In this document: piece by piece, positions 44,185 through 52,778 of the stretch
Layout of the letters: each line of letters starts with the position of its first letter
How positions within the stretch are numbered: the stretch's first letter is position 1
Source: Paenibacillus sp. RUD330
GTDB taxonomy: Bacteria; Bacillota; Bacilli; Paenibacillales; Paenibacillaceae
Direction: 5' to 3'
Length of the DNA stretch: 64,000 bases
Assembly: GCF_002243345.2 (NCBI RefSeq)
Contig: NZ_CP022655.2
Location: forward strand, 3,536,501-3,600,500
Notes under the pieces: model-generated
What the model was told of the DNA's origin: nothing
What the model saw: the letters and a program-made list of their open reading frames with translations, nothing else
The model's database searches: none
Made by a program: the position numbers and the translations under genes

Positions 44185-44907
44185 TTGGAATTGAAAAATA
44201 AGACAGCCCTCATCACCGGCGCCGGCAAAGGCATCGGCCGTGCGGCCGCGATCGCTCTCGCCAAGGAAGGCGTCCATCTGGGCCTGATATCCCGCACCGA
44301 GTCCGAACTGGCATCGCTGGCAAGGGAGCTGACCTCCCAATACGGCATCAGCGTCCACTACGCCGTCGCCGACATCTCCGACGCCGCCGAGGCGGCCGAT
44401 GCCGCCAAGGGCCTCGCCAAGGAGCTGGGCAGCGTCGACGTCCTGATCAACAACGCCGGAGTCGCCACCTTCGGCACGGTGGCCGAGATGGATCCGGCCG
44501 AATGGGAGCGGATCGTCCGCATCAATCTGTTCGGCACCTATTACGTCACCCATGCCGTGCTTCCTTCCATGCTGGAGCGCAAAAGCGGCGCCATTCTCAA
44601 CATCGCCTCCACTGCGGGCGAGCGCGGCTTCGCGACCGGCTCCGCCTACAACGCCTCCAAGTTCGCCGTCATGGGCTTCACCGAGGCGCTCATGCAGGAG
44701 GTCCGCAAGTCGAACATCCGCGTCACGGCGCTGACTCCGAGCACGGTCAACACCCCGCTGTCCGTCAGCGGCGGACTCGTCTCCCCGGACAAGGACAACA
44801 GCGGCATGATGCAGCCCGAGGACGTCGCGGAGCTGATCGTCGCCGCGCTCAAGCTCCCGGACCGCGTCTTCATCAAGACCGCAGGCATTTGGACGACCAA
44901 TCCTTGA
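44185..44907 (+). CDS. Short-chain dehydrogenase/reductase (FabG-like 3-ketoacyl reductase family)
   Basis: A 240-residue classical SDR. The start is TTG 44185 (MELKNKTALITGAGKGIGRA), behind CAGGAGAGATTCCA. The cofactor motif is GAGKGIG, NNAG is present (LINNAGVATFG), and the catalytic Ser-Tyr-Lys triad is in NIASTAGERG and SAYNASKFAV. It should use NAD(P)H and resembles YoxD of Bacillus and FabG homologues outside the fatty-acid operon. It is monocistronic, with a terminator 11 bases downstream; the substrate is unknown. Confidence 0.9.
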   Translation: MELKNKTALITGAGKGIGRAAAIALAKEGVHLGLISRTESELASLARELTSQYGISVHYAVADISDAAEAADAAKGLAKELGSVDVLINNAGVATFGTVAEMDPAEWERIVRINLFGTYYVTHAVLPSMLERKSGAILNIASTAGERGFATGSAYNASKFAVMGFTEALMQEVRKSNIRVTALTPSTVNTPLSVSGGLVSPDKDNSGMMQPEDVAELIVAALKLPDRVFIKTAGIWTTNP

Positions 44908-44918
44908 TTTCATGAGAC

Positions 44919-44950
44919 AAGCCGGCATTCCCTGGGAATGCCGGCTTTTT
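44919..44950 (+). terminator. Rho-independent terminator of the SDR gene
   Basis: AAGCCGGCATTCC pairs perfectly with GGAATGCCGGCTT around CTG, followed by TTTTT. Confidence 0.9.
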
Positions 44951-44973
44951 GGACGTTTCGGAGGCTGCTGGCT

Positions 44974-45651
44974 TCACGAAGGCAGCAGGGGAAGCTTCCG
45001 AATCCGAAGCCTCCGGTTCTCATCCGCAAACCATGGCTCCAAATTTCCATATTCCCCGATTTCCGCGTCTGCCGTTTCGATCCAAATCCGGTCCGTCCCG
45101 TCCCATCCATAGTCCATGACCGGCCATGAAGGGGATGCAACAAGCTCCTTTTGGTCGTTCTCGTCTCCGTAAGGAAGCAGCGTCATCGTTCGATAATCGA
45201 CGGGAAGGATCCTATGGCGCACGACGCGATTTCCCTCGGGATAGGCAAGGCGAAGCAGGATGCGGCCTTTGGCGGCGCGGCTGTCCACGTAGAGCCCTCT
45301 CGGCAGCTCGATGCTTGACGTCCCGGCGTCTCCAATGCGGACGAGCAGCAGGGAGCAGGATTTATTGCCGCAGCCGTATTTCACCACTCCCAGCCGGCCG
45401 GTCCCTCCCGTCTCGATTTCGGAGAAGGCCGTTCGTTCAAGCTCCTCTTCCGCGGCGCCTTCGTCCTCCAGATAAGCCCGCAGCTGCGGCAGCTCATCCA
45501 ATGGAAGCTCGATTTCGTTTCCTTGATCGGAGGTGATGACCGCCGCCGCCTTGTCCGGCACGCTGTCGGCTTGGCGGCCGCAAGCGCTCCAGCTCACCAT
45601 GAGCAGGAGAGCAAATCCCAGCAAAAGGAAAGAGCCTGTTCTCCTCGTCAT
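44974..45651 (-). CDS. Hypothetical lipoprotein
   Basis: A 225-residue exported lipoprotein of no family I recognise. The signal peptide (RRTGSFLLLGFALLLMVSW) ends in a lipobox SWSAC-GR. The mature part carries a Cys pair in VKYGCGNKSCSLLL near residue 95 that could form a disulfide and ends in a region predicted as beta strands (DGTDRIWIETADAEIGEYGN). ATG 45651 has only a distant GGAG. It converges on the SDR gene and is followed on the same strand by nothing; the GNAT gene upstream is 158 bases away. Confidence 0.7.
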   Translation of the reverse strand: MTRRTGSFLLLGFALLLMVSWSACGRQADSVPDKAAAVITSDQGNEIELPLDELPQLRAYLEDEGAAEEELERTAFSEIETGGTGRLGVVKYGCGNKSCSLLLVRIGDAGTSSIELPRGLYVDSRAAKGRILLRLAYPEGNRVVRHRILPVDYRTMTLLPYGDENDQKELVASPSWPVMDYGWDGTDRIWIETADAEIGEYGNLEPWFADENRRLRIRKLPLLPS

Positions 45652-45809
45652 CCGATCTTTAAGCTCCGCTTTGTCCTACGCATTGTCATCCGCTTCGTCC
45701 TGCGAAATGTCATCCGCTTGATCCACCGCCTTCTTCGTCCTCTATCCGTGCTCCTTGTCCAACAGCATGCCGCGAAACAAGTCTCCATGCGCACCGTGCC
45801 GGACGAATG

Positions 45810-46337
45810 CTAGCCGCCGATCCAGAATCTCCGAACGACATTCCCGTTCTCCTCGGCATGCGGAGCATCCTCCACTCCACCGTTGTTCAGGATTGTCTTC
45901 GCCGAAGCCTCGTTGGAGCGGTCGCAGACGACCAGCACCCTGGGAATGCCGAGCTCGGATGTCTTCTCCAGCGCCAGCCTCAGCAGCTCCGTCGCATAGC
46001 CCTTGCGCCTCTCGGAAGGCCGGATGCCATAGCCGATATGCCCGCCGCTCGTCAGCAGAAACGGCGTCAGCCCATGACGGATGTTGACAGCTCCGAGCAC
46101 GCGCCCGCTCTCATCGACGAGCCAGAACGTCGAATCCGGCACCCAGCCTTCCGGAAGTCCGATGCCGGCGCTGTTTTTCCCGAGCCAATCCACCATCGCG
46201 GGGAAATCCGCCGGATCCTTCCCGATGACCCAGGGAACCATGTCTTCGCCGCTGTCGATCCATTCCTCGTAAAAAGCCTTATATTCCTCTTCCAGCCGCA
46301 AATCCGGAGCCGCCAGCCTCACATCCGCCATAGCCAT
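45810..46337 (-). CDS. GNAT-family N-acetyltransferase
   Basis: A 175-residue acetyl-CoA-dependent acyltransferase. I use ATG 46337, 6 bases after GGGGAG; ATG 46331 is possible. The acetyl-CoA pyrophosphate loop is YGIRPSERRKGYATELLRLA (R-R-K-G-Y-A) near residue 115, and the following VCDRSNEASAKTILNNGGV is the usual motif B. It resembles YesJ/PaiA-like predicted acetyltransferases. Substrate unknown. It is divergent from a second GNAT gene 131 bases away. Confidence 0.88.
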   Translation of the reverse strand: MAMADVRLAAPDLRLEEEYKAFYEEWIDSGEDMVPWVIGKDPADFPAMVDWLGKNSAGIGLPEGWVPDSTFWLVDESGRVLGAVNIRHGLTPFLLTSGGHIGYGIRPSERRKGYATELLRLALEKTSELGIPRVLVVCDRSNEASAKTILNNGGVEDAPHAEENGNVVRRFWIGG

Positions 46338-46468
46338 CCCTCTCTCCCCGTCGACCACATGCGGCCAGCTCCCCAATTAAAGGGATTTCCCGGACCGGCA
46401 TTGAATGATTTCTATTGCGGGAAAGTATACCATGCCGCCTTGAACGGCGAAAAGGGGGAGCTTCTATA

Positions 46469-47008
46469 ATGCTCATAGGAAAATCGGTTATGCTGCGGCC
46501 GGTCGTTGAAGACGATTGGGAGCTTCGCTACAAATGGCTCGTCGATCCGGAGGTATCCGCCACTCTTTCTTCAGGGGCCGGAATGCCGCTTACTCCTGCC
46601 GAGGTCAAGGAACGGACAGCAAAATATGCCAAAAGAAATGCTGACAGCGCCTATTTTACGGTCATGGAGCTGGAAAGCAGCGAAAACATCGGCAGCGCCC
46701 AGCTGTTCGGAATCAATCATTGGGCGCGCAGCGCGGAACTCGGGCTATGGATTGGAGAGAAGTCAAGCCGCGGCAAAGGGTACGGAACCGATATCGTCCA
46801 CACGCTGCTGGGATTCGCCTTTCACCGTCTTAACCTTCACAAAATCATGCTCACCGTGGACGAGGATAATCCCGGGGCCATGCGCTGCTACGAGAAATGC
46901 GGTTTTCGCCGGGACGGCATCCTGAGGGATGAGGTGTACAAAAACGGCCGTTACTGCAATCGGCTGCTCATGAGCATTCTCGATCAGGAATTCGACGAAA
47001 GGAGTTGA
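46469..47008 (+). CDS. GNAT acetyltransferase, RimJ/RimL-like
   Basis: A 179-residue protein starting at ATG 46469 behind GGGGGAG. It has the long RimJ/RimL-type layout: LIGKSVMLRPVVEDDWELRY at the start, acetyl-CoA loop IGEKSSRGKGYGTDIVHTLL and LTVDEDNPGAMRCYEKCGFR. The family acetylates N-terminal amines of ribosomal proteins or small molecules such as spermidine (SpeG). Target unknown. A third GNAT gene follows with no gap. Confidence 0.9.
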   Translation: MLIGKSVMLRPVVEDDWELRYKWLVDPEVSATLSSGAGMPLTPAEVKERTAKYAKRNADSAYFTVMELESSENIGSAQLFGINHWARSAELGLWIGEKSSRGKGYGTDIVHTLLGFAFHRLNLHKIMLTVDEDNPGAMRCYEKCGFRRDGILRDEVYKNGRYCNRLLMSILDQEFDERS

Positions 47009-47013
47009 AGACC

Positions 47014-47460
47014 ATGGAGGCGGGCAGGCATATGAACCGCAACTCTATCGTCCTCTTGGAGCGCCAGCCTTCCGTAGAAGAGTTCATCTCCCTGTGGCAA
47101 GCGGTCGGCTGGGGACATGCGGATTCTGGAATGATCCAAAATTCCATTGCCCAATCTCGTTATGCAGTCGTAGCCGAACTGGACGGCAAGGCCGTCGGAA
47201 TGGGCCGGATCGTCGGCGACGGCGTCATGTACTTCTATATTCAGGATGTCGCCGTCCATCCGGACCATCAAGGCCAGGGAATCGGCAAAATGATCATGGA
47301 CATTCTGCTTGGATATGTACGGCAGAGCAAGATGGACAGCGGCATTGCGTTTGCCGGCTTGTTCGCTGCGGAAGGCAAGGAGACATTCTATGAAAAGTTC
47401 GGCCTAAGGAACCATGCTCCCGGCATGACGGGAATGTTCACTGTGTTTGAAGCCAAATAG
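47014..47460 (+). CDS. GNAT-family N-acetyltransferase
   Basis: A 148-residue acetyltransferase. ATG 47014 is preceded by AAAGGAG at 9 bases; a TTG at 47005 overlaps the previous stop but would put the site too close. The acetyl-CoA loop reads VAVHPDHQGQGIGKMIMDIL. The C-terminal FYEKFGLRNHAPGMTGMF is common in a subgroup close to YitI/YjcF-type enzymes. It is co-transcribed with the RimJ/RimL-like gene. Confidence 0.9.
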   Translation: MEAGRHMNRNSIVLLERQPSVEEFISLWQAVGWGHADSGMIQNSIAQSRYAVVAELDGKAVGMGRIVGDGVMYFYIQDVAVHPDHQGQGIGKMIMDILLGYVRQSKMDSGIAFAGLFAAEGKETFYEKFGLRNHAPGMTGMFTVFEAK

Positions 47461-47601
47461 AGGTTCATGATGGCTATTCCCGACGCTGATCCGGCCCAGA
47501 GCCGAGACTCTCCGAGAGGAAGGATCTCTGCAGGCTTTTACTAGTTGAAGCCTGAATTTACTGCCACGTAGGTTACATCCGTCTATCTTGTTCCATTGAT
47601 A

Positions 47602-47612
47602 TATAATATAAT
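47602..47612 (+). promoter_or_regulatory. Candidate -10 region of the small peptide gene
   Basis: Two overlapping TATAAT hexamers (47602-47607 and 47607-47612) 24-34 bases before the start codon. The -35 region has no convincing box. Confidence 0.4.
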
Positions 47613-47635
47613 GCAGTAAATGGTAAATGGAGGTG

Positions 47636-47773
47636 ATGAACTTGAAGAAGATGTTTCTCATGCTTGGCTTGACCGCATTGCTTGCCCTTCCATTCGCTTC
47701 TCTAGCTTCCGCTGCGGCAGCTCCTCAATACTGCTATACCTCCCCTATTACATGTTTGGAGAAACCTTATTAA
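47636..47773 (+). CDS. Small secreted peptide precursor with two cysteines
   Basis: A 45-codon gene (43 if TTG 47642 is used). GGAGGTGATG, an almost perfect match to the 16S anti-Shine-Dalgarno, overlaps the ATG and lies at ideal distance from the TTG, so TTG 47642 is probably the true start. The product has a basic N-terminus (NLKKM), a hydrophobic core (FLMLGLTALLALPFASL) and an ASAAAA-type cleavage region. The predicted mature peptide is about 17 residues, APQYCYTSPITCLEKPY, with two Cys six residues apart that could form a disulfide ring. A strong terminator starts 14 bases after the stop, so it is a free-standing gene. It could be a signalling peptide or small antimicrobial; no family is recognised. 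Confidence 0.75.
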   Translation: MNLKKMFLMLGLTALLALPFASLASAAAAPQYCYTSPITCLEKPY

Positions 47774-47786
47774 GGTAACCGGGCTG

Positions 47787-47850
47787 CCAAAAGGGCTGCT
47801 GCTTTCTCGACGCATATCGAGAGGGCAGCAGCCCTTTTGGATACCTTTTT
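47787..47850 (+). terminator. Strong terminator of the small peptide gene
   Basis: CCAAAAGGGCTGCTGC pairs perfectly with GCAGCAGCCCTTTTGG, with an inner TCTCGA/TCGAGA stem, followed by ATACCTTTTTT. Confidence 0.9.
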
Positions 47851-47984
47851 TCCCGTTACCCGCCTTTTTTGCGGAATCCGCACATAAGCAGATCCCCGGC
47901 CTCTCACCCCATGGGTGAAAATGCCCAACGATTCGGCTAGAGACTGTCTGTGGCCTCGCTTCGGATCGAATCTGCGGTTCGAGC

Positions 47985-48716
47985 TTAAACGCCGCTAAGC
48001 TTGTTCCTCAGCGAGGCCAGCTCGGCTTCCGTCACGCCGATAGAGCGGAGATAGGGCTCCGCGCCTCCATAACGGCTGTGCAGATGAGCCAGCATGGTCT
48101 CCATATTGGACGGGTCGCTGCCGAGAAACATCTCGTACAGGTCGGCCGGCACAGCCTCCGGACGGTCTGCGCGAAGTTCGTTCATGACCGGCGCCAGGTT
48201 CAGGCCCGTCTCCGCATAATCCGCAACGATAGCGCGGTCCTCCACGCCCGCGAGCTGCAGCAGCAGCGCAGCCACGACGCCGGTGCGGTCCTTGCCGGCG
48301 GCGCAGTGGAACAGCACGGCATCCGGCTCGATTGCGATCAGGCCGAATACTTCCCGCAGCTGTTCCCCCGCGCCGTCAAGCATCGAGACATACAGATCTC
48401 CCAGGGTGCGCGGCGATGCGGTCTCCGGCAGCGCCGGGTTCAGCAGGCTGATGTTCCGGTAGCGCAGCTCGGCGGATTGCGCGAACACATTCGGCTTGGC
48501 CGCCAGCTCATGGTCGGAGCGCAGGTCGATGACCAGCTTCACGCCCCGTCCGAGCAGCTCTCCCCGGTCGGCTTCGCTCAGCTTGTGCAAGCCGTCGGCG
48601 CGGAACAGGCGGCCGCGCATGACGCTGCCTCCGTCCGCCGACGCATAACCTCCGATATCGCGCACATTGCAGGCTCCGTCAAGCTCGATTTTGCGTACAT
48701 AAGATTCCATCACCAT
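47985..48716 (-). CDS. Tyrosine/serine protein phosphatase family protein
   Basis: A 243-residue cytoplasmic phosphatase of the Y_phosphatase3 (dual-specificity-like, IphP/LipA) group. The catalytic P-loop is FHCAAGKDRTGV, matching Cys-X5-Arg, near residue 138. ATG 48716 overlaps the stop of the preceding permease gene by one base (TAATG), so it is translationally coupled; ATG 48710 is possible. Members dephosphorylate phosphotyrosine proteins or phosphoinositide-like compounds. As the last gene of the Ugp-like operon it may remove phosphate from an imported substrate. Confidence 0.88.
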   Translation of the reverse strand: MVMESYVRKIELDGACNVRDIGGYASADGGSVMRGRLFRADGLHKLSEADRGELLGRGVKLVIDLRSDHELAAKPNVFAQSAELRYRNISLLNPALPETASPRTLGDLYVSMLDGAGEQLREVFGLIAIEPDAVLFHCAAGKDRTGVVAALLLQLAGVEDRAIVADYAETGLNLAPVMNELRADRPEAVPADLYEMFLGSDPSNMETMLAHLHSRYGGAEPYLRSIGVTEAELASLRNKLSGV

Positions 48717-49624
48717 TATTTAAGTCCGCCCTTCACAAAAGAATCGATGATGCTCCGCTGAAGCAGCAAATAAATGACCAGTACCGGCAGGCTCGCGATC
48801 GTCGTGCCTGCCATCAGCGCTCCCCACATGTTGCCGTCGGAGGAGATGAACATCTGGAGGCCTTTTTGGATCGTGGAATGCTCCATCTTGGTCGTCACGA
48901 GCAGCGGCCAGAAATAGTCGTTCCACGACGTAATGAACAGCAGGATCGCGATCGAGGCGATCGGCGCCTTCAGATTCGGCAGGATCGTCTTCCAGAGGAT
49001 GGCCCAGTCGCCGCAGCCGTCCAGCCTGGCGGCTTCGATCAAGGCAGCCGGATAGGAGCGGAACGCTCCGTACAGCTGCATGACGGCGAATGCCGACGCC
49101 GCGTTCGGCACGATTAGACCCATCAGCGAGTCGCGCCAGCCGAAGCCGCTGACCGCCACATAGTTCGGAATCATGATGACCTGGAAGGGAACGAGCCAGG
49201 TGAGCGCTATGAGTCCGTAGATCAGGCCGCTGCCGCGGAACCGCCAGCGTACGAACGCATAGGCCGCGAGGATGCTGGTGGCGACCTGCGCCGCCGTCTG
49301 GGCGGCCGCGGTCACGAGGGAATTGGACAGCATGCGCGCCATCGGAATCGAGCTCCAGGCCGTTTTGTAGTTGTCCAGCGTCGGATGAGAGGGAAACCAC
49401 GCCGCGCTGTACACCTCCGCCTCCGGCTTGAGCGAGGTGACGATCATCCAGTACAGCGGAAAAATGGCCAGGAACGAGACGGCAATGAGCAGCACATGCT
49501 TGCCGCCCTGCGCCGCCAAAGCCGGAGCGCCCGCCCGCTTGCGGCGGGGCGTCTCGGCTTCGGTCTGCAGCCCCCCGGGCACGGAGGCGAGAGCCGGCTT
49601 CCGCGGGGTTGGTATTCGGGACAT
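48716..49624 (-). CDS. UgpE-type ABC transporter permease
   Basis: CUT1 permease of 302 residues with an Ala/Arg-rich cytoplasmic N-terminus of about 40 residues and six helices. The signature loop is EAARLDGCGDWAILWKTILP. ATG 49624 follows AAGGAGG at 10 bases. It lies 19 bases after the UgpA-type gene. The closest relatives I can name are the glycerol-3-phosphate/glycerophosphodiester permeases UgpE, consistent with the phosphoesterases in the same operon. Confidence 0.92.
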   Translation of the reverse strand: MSRIPTPRKPALASVPGGLQTEAETPRRKRAGAPALAAQGGKHVLLIAVSFLAIFPLYWMIVTSLKPEAEVYSAAWFPSHPTLDNYKTAWSSIPMARMLSNSLVTAAAQTAAQVATSILAAYAFVRWRFRGSGLIYGLIALTWLVPFQVIMIPNYVAVSGFGWRDSLMGLIVPNAASAFAVMQLYGAFRSYPAALIEAARLDGCGDWAILWKTILPNLKAPIASIAILLFITSWNDYFWPLLVTTKMEHSTIQKGLQMFISSDGNMWGALMAGTTIASLPVLVIYLLLQRSIIDSFVKGGLK

Positions 49625-49643
49625 GCGGGCAACGCCTCCTTGA

Positions 49644-50618
49644 TCAGTTGTCGTAAAAGCTCAGCTTGCGCGAAAGGCGCATGAACGCTGCGGCGAGAAC
49701 GCCGAAGCCGAGGAAAAACACGACTGCGGCAGCCGAGCTGGCGCCGATGTTGAACGTTTCGAAGCCGTTCTGCCATAGCAGATAGTACACATTCGTCGTG
49801 GAATTGAACGGTCCGCCCTGGGTGAGCACATTGATATAGGCGAAGCTCCATTCCGAAGCGAACAGCAGGCTCATCATCGACAGGAACAAAAGGGTCGGCG
49901 ACAGCAGCGGCAGCAGCACATGCACGATGATCTGCAGCCGGTTCGCCCGGTCGATCTGGGCCGCCTCGATATATTCCTTGTTGATGCCGGCAAGGGCCGC
50001 CGAGATGATGAGCGTGCTGAAGCCGATCAGCTTCCAGCCGGTAATGAACGTGATCGTCCAGATCGCCCAGCGCTCGTCCGTGAAGAAGCGGATCGGCTCC
50101 TCCAGCCCGAACAGCGGCTGCAGCTCGCGGTTCGCCACTCCGTTGACCGGGTGCATGATCCAGCGCCAGACCGAGGAGACGGCGACTGGAGCCATGATCA
50201 TCGGCACGAAGATCAGCGCGCGGTACACATTGCCCCATCGGCGCGAGATGTTGTCGGTGCCGATGGCGATCAGCAGCGGCAGCAGCAGCGAGAAGGGGAG
50301 CACGCCGAGCGTATAGACAACGGTATTGCTGAGCGCTGCGCCCATTTCGGGCAGCGTCAGCAGCCGCCGGAAGTTGTCCAGGCCGACATACGTCTTCGGC
50401 GACGTCGGCAGCAGATTCCATTGGTAGACGCTGAGGCCGAACGTCTCGATCAGCGGCTTGTAGATCCAGAAGCCGATCGACAGCAGCGCCGGCAGCAGGT
50501 AGAGGTAAGGCTTGAGCTTGCCGAAGCGGCGCAGCGGCAGCAAGGCGGCGGAGCCGCTTCGCTCCGTCCGCCTCCGGAAGCCCGCGCGCTTGCGCCCTTC
50601 CGCCAGATTGAAAGACAT
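49644..50618 (-). CDS. UgpA-type ABC transporter permease
   Basis: CUT1 permease of 324 residues with six helices and the signature loop EAAQIDRANRLQIIVHVLLP. ATG 50618 follows AGAGGCGCTGCCATC. An Arg-rich N-terminus of about 30 residues precedes the first helix (YLYLLPALLSIGFWIYKPL). It lies between the binding-protein gene and the second permease, giving the order UgpB, UgpA, UgpE. No UgpC ATPase is encoded here. Confidence 0.92.
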   Translation of the reverse strand: MSFNLAEGRKRAGFRRRTERSGSAALLPLRRFGKLKPYLYLLPALLSIGFWIYKPLIETFGLSVYQWNLLPTSPKTYVGLDNFRRLLTLPEMGAALSNTVVYTLGVLPFSLLLPLLIAIGTDNISRRWGNVYRALIFVPMIMAPVAVSSVWRWIMHPVNGVANRELQPLFGLEEPIRFFTDERWAIWTITFITGWKLIGFSTLIISAALAGINKEYIEAAQIDRANRLQIIVHVLLPLLSPTLLFLSMMSLLFASEWSFAYINVLTQGGPFNSTTNVYYLLWQNGFETFNIGASSAAAVVFFLGFGVLAAAFMRLSRKLSFYDN

Positions 50619-50637
50619 GATGGCAGCGCCTCTTTTC

Positions 50638-51975
50638 TTATTGGATCAGCGCCTGGGCGCGTTTGGCCGCATCCTGCAGGATGGCTGCCGGATCTTCCTT
50701 GCCGAGGATCGACTTGGACACGGCGTCCTGTAGCAGCGTTTCGACCTGCTTCCAGTTCGAGCCCGGATAGGATACCCACGGACGCAGCGTCTCGAGCTGC
50801 TCCAGATTCGGCTTGACGAGCGGATTCTCCTCGACCCAGCCCTTCAGATACTCCGGATCGTCGACAATGGACGGACGCAGCGGCAGGTAGCCGATCTCCG
50901 ACGTGATGATCGTGTAGCCGCGCTTGCTCGTGACGAACTTGAGGAACTGCCACGCCGCCTGCTGCTTGGCCTTGTCGTCGCTCAGGACGAACAGCGCGCT
51001 GCCGGAGTTCACCGGCGTCGTCGGCTTCCCGTCGAAGGCCGGCATCTTGGCCGTGCGCAGCTCCCAGCCCCCGGCCTTGGCGCTGGCGAGGAACGAGCTC
51101 TGCAGCGCGCTCGTGAACAGCAGCATGCCGGTCTTGCCCTGGCTGAACGCCTCCATCGCCTCGCCCTGGTTCATTTTGTTGCTGGCTCCGCTTTGAATCA
51201 TGTCCTGCCACATCCGAATGGCGCCGACGGCTTCCGGCTCGCCGAAGGTGATCGTCTTGCGGTCATCCGACAGCACCGAGCCCCCGTTGCTTCCGATGAC
51301 GGCCTGGATGATCCAGTCGCCGCCCGAAGCTCCGTTGATGATGGCGCCCGCCTCGCCGGTCTTCTCCTTGATCGCCAGCCCCGCCTGCTTGACCTCTTCC
51401 CATGTTTTCGGCGGCTGGTCGGGATCGAGGCCTGCCTTGCGGAACAGATCGGCGTTGTAGAACAGCACGGGCGTGCTGAACGTGAACGGCAGTCCGTATG
51501 TCTTGCCGTTCAGCTGGCCGAGCTTCAGCCCGTTCGGGGAGAAGTCCTTGAAATTTTCCGCCATCTCGTCGGCGGGAACGAAGTCCTCGAGCGGCTTGGC
51601 ATTGAAGTTGTTCACGGCAAAATCCAGGCCGTCGAACGTCAGCTGGGCGACGTCGGGCGCGGTTCCGGCTACGATGTCGGCCTGCACCTTGGCGTTGATG
51701 TCGGTCGAGGCGACCGGCACCGCGTCGATCTTGATAGTCGGATGAGCCGCCTCGAATTCGGAAATGAGCTTCTTCGTGCCTTCGACCTGGCTGGCGATCG
51801 CCAGATTGTAGCTGTAGAACTTCAGCGTGACCGGCTTCTCCTGCGTTCCGCTCTGCGAGGCGGAACCGCTGCCCTCTCCGGATGCCGTATCCGCCGTGCC
51901 GCCGTTGCCGCATGCCGCGGCGGTCAGCAGAGCTGAGGCAGCCAGCGCCGCCGCTCCCATTCGAATCGTCTTCAT
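50638..51975 (-). CDS. UgpB-type substrate-binding lipoprotein
   Basis: A 445-residue binding protein with a lipoprotein signal (MKTIRMGAAALAASALLTA, lipobox AAAC-GN). Mature features such as FNNF-type NNFNAKPLEDFVPADEM, KTYGLPFTFSTPVLFYNADL and the closing QDAAKRAQALI are those of UgpB-like family 1 binding proteins. ATG 51975 overlaps the stop of the preceding phosphoesterase gene by four bases. A phosphate-bearing ligand is inferred from context, not from binding residues. Confidence 0.9.
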   Translation of the reverse strand: MKTIRMGAAALAASALLTAAACGNGGTADTASGEGSGSASQSGTQEKPVTLKFYSYNLAIASQVEGTKKLISEFEAAHPTIKIDAVPVASTDINAKVQADIVAGTAPDVAQLTFDGLDFAVNNFNAKPLEDFVPADEMAENFKDFSPNGLKLGQLNGKTYGLPFTFSTPVLFYNADLFRKAGLDPDQPPKTWEEVKQAGLAIKEKTGEAGAIINGASGGDWIIQAVIGSNGGSVLSDDRKTITFGEPEAVGAIRMWQDMIQSGASNKMNQGEAMEAFSQGKTGMLLFTSALQSSFLASAKAGGWELRTAKMPAFDGKPTTPVNSGSALFVLSDDKAKQQAAWQFLKFVTSKRGYTIITSEIGYLPLRPSIVDDPEYLKGWVEENPLVKPNLEQLETLRPWVSYPGSNWKQVETLLQDAVSKSILGKEDPAAILQDAAKRAQALIQ

Positions 51976-52778
51976 GCGTGGACCCGCTCCTCTTCGTATT
52001 CGAATAGAATCTTCTGCTCGCCAGGCATCGCGATCGGATGCGAGATCAGCCGTCCGTCTTTAACCAGAACCAGATTGTAGCCGCTGCTGTCGATGAACCT
52101 CATCGTGCCCCGGCTGCTGGGATCGATGCCGAAGGATGAGCCGGTACCGGCAAAGCAAGGCACTCCGGCAAAAAGGCCGACACTGTTGAAATGGATATGA
52201 CCGGCCAGCAGTCCGATCACATCGCTGCCCTCGATGGCTGCCTGCAGCCGCTCGGGCTCCAGCAGCAGATGCCGGTCCATCTGCTCCGAAGGAGTCGCTA
52301 CGACCGGATGATGCAGCGCGATGACCGTGCCGAGCGGTGCCGGCTCGGCAAGCTGCGCGCGCAGCCACCCCAGCTGCTCCTCATCGACCGCTCCGTCATG
52401 CGAGCCGGGCAGCTGCGTGTTCAAGACGATCAGGCGCAGCCCTTGCTCGTTCACCGCATAATAATAAGCCTGCTCGCTCGGCGCCTCTCCCAGGTAGCCT
52501 TCACGGAAACCCGGCCGCGAGTCATGGTTGCCGAGCGCGACATGCACGGGCACGCCCAGCTTGTCCCCTTCCTCCTGCAGCAGCACCCGCAGGAAGCGAT
52601 AGTCATCGGCATCGCCGTCATGAGTCAGATCGCCGGTGATGACAACGAAGGACGGCTTTTGCGCTTGCTGCCCCAGCTTGGCGAACACCTCCCTCAGCTT
52701 GGCTGCGGCATCCATTCCGAAGAGGGGATTGTGGCCGGGCTTGTTGACATGCGTGTCTGTAATATGGGCAAAGATCAT
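51972..52778 (-). CDS. Metallophosphoesterase (CpdA/GpdQ-like class III phosphodiesterase)
   Basis: A 268-residue binuclear metal phosphoesterase. The metal ligands are easy to see: ITDTHVNKPGHN (Asp-X-His near residue 8), VITGDLTHDGD, ALGNHDSRPG, ALHHPVVATPS and LLAGHIHFNS. That set matches class III cyclic-nucleotide and glycerophosphodiester phosphodiesterases. ATG 52778 overlaps the previous stop (ATGA), and the downstream binding-protein gene overlaps its own stop. The likely job is hydrolysis of an imported phosphodiester; cyclic AMP is the alternative. Confidence 0.9.
   Translation of the reverse strand: MIFAHITDTHVNKPGHNPLFGMDAAAKLREVFAKLGQQAQKPSFVVITGDLTHDGDADDYRFLRVLLQEEGDKLGVPVHVALGNHDSRPGFREGYLGEAPSEQAYYYAVNEQGLRLIVLNTQLPGSHDGAVDEEQLGWLRAQLAEPAPLGTVIALHHPVVATPSEQMDRHLLLEPERLQAAIEGSDVIGLLAGHIHFNSVGLFAGVPCFAGTGSSFGIDPSSRGTMRFIDSSGYNLVLVKDGRLISHPIAMPGEQKILFEYEEERVHA

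Noticed and set aside
47885-47984. Possible second peptide gene after the small peptide terminator
   Set aside because: No open frame with a ribosome binding site and signal peptide was found.
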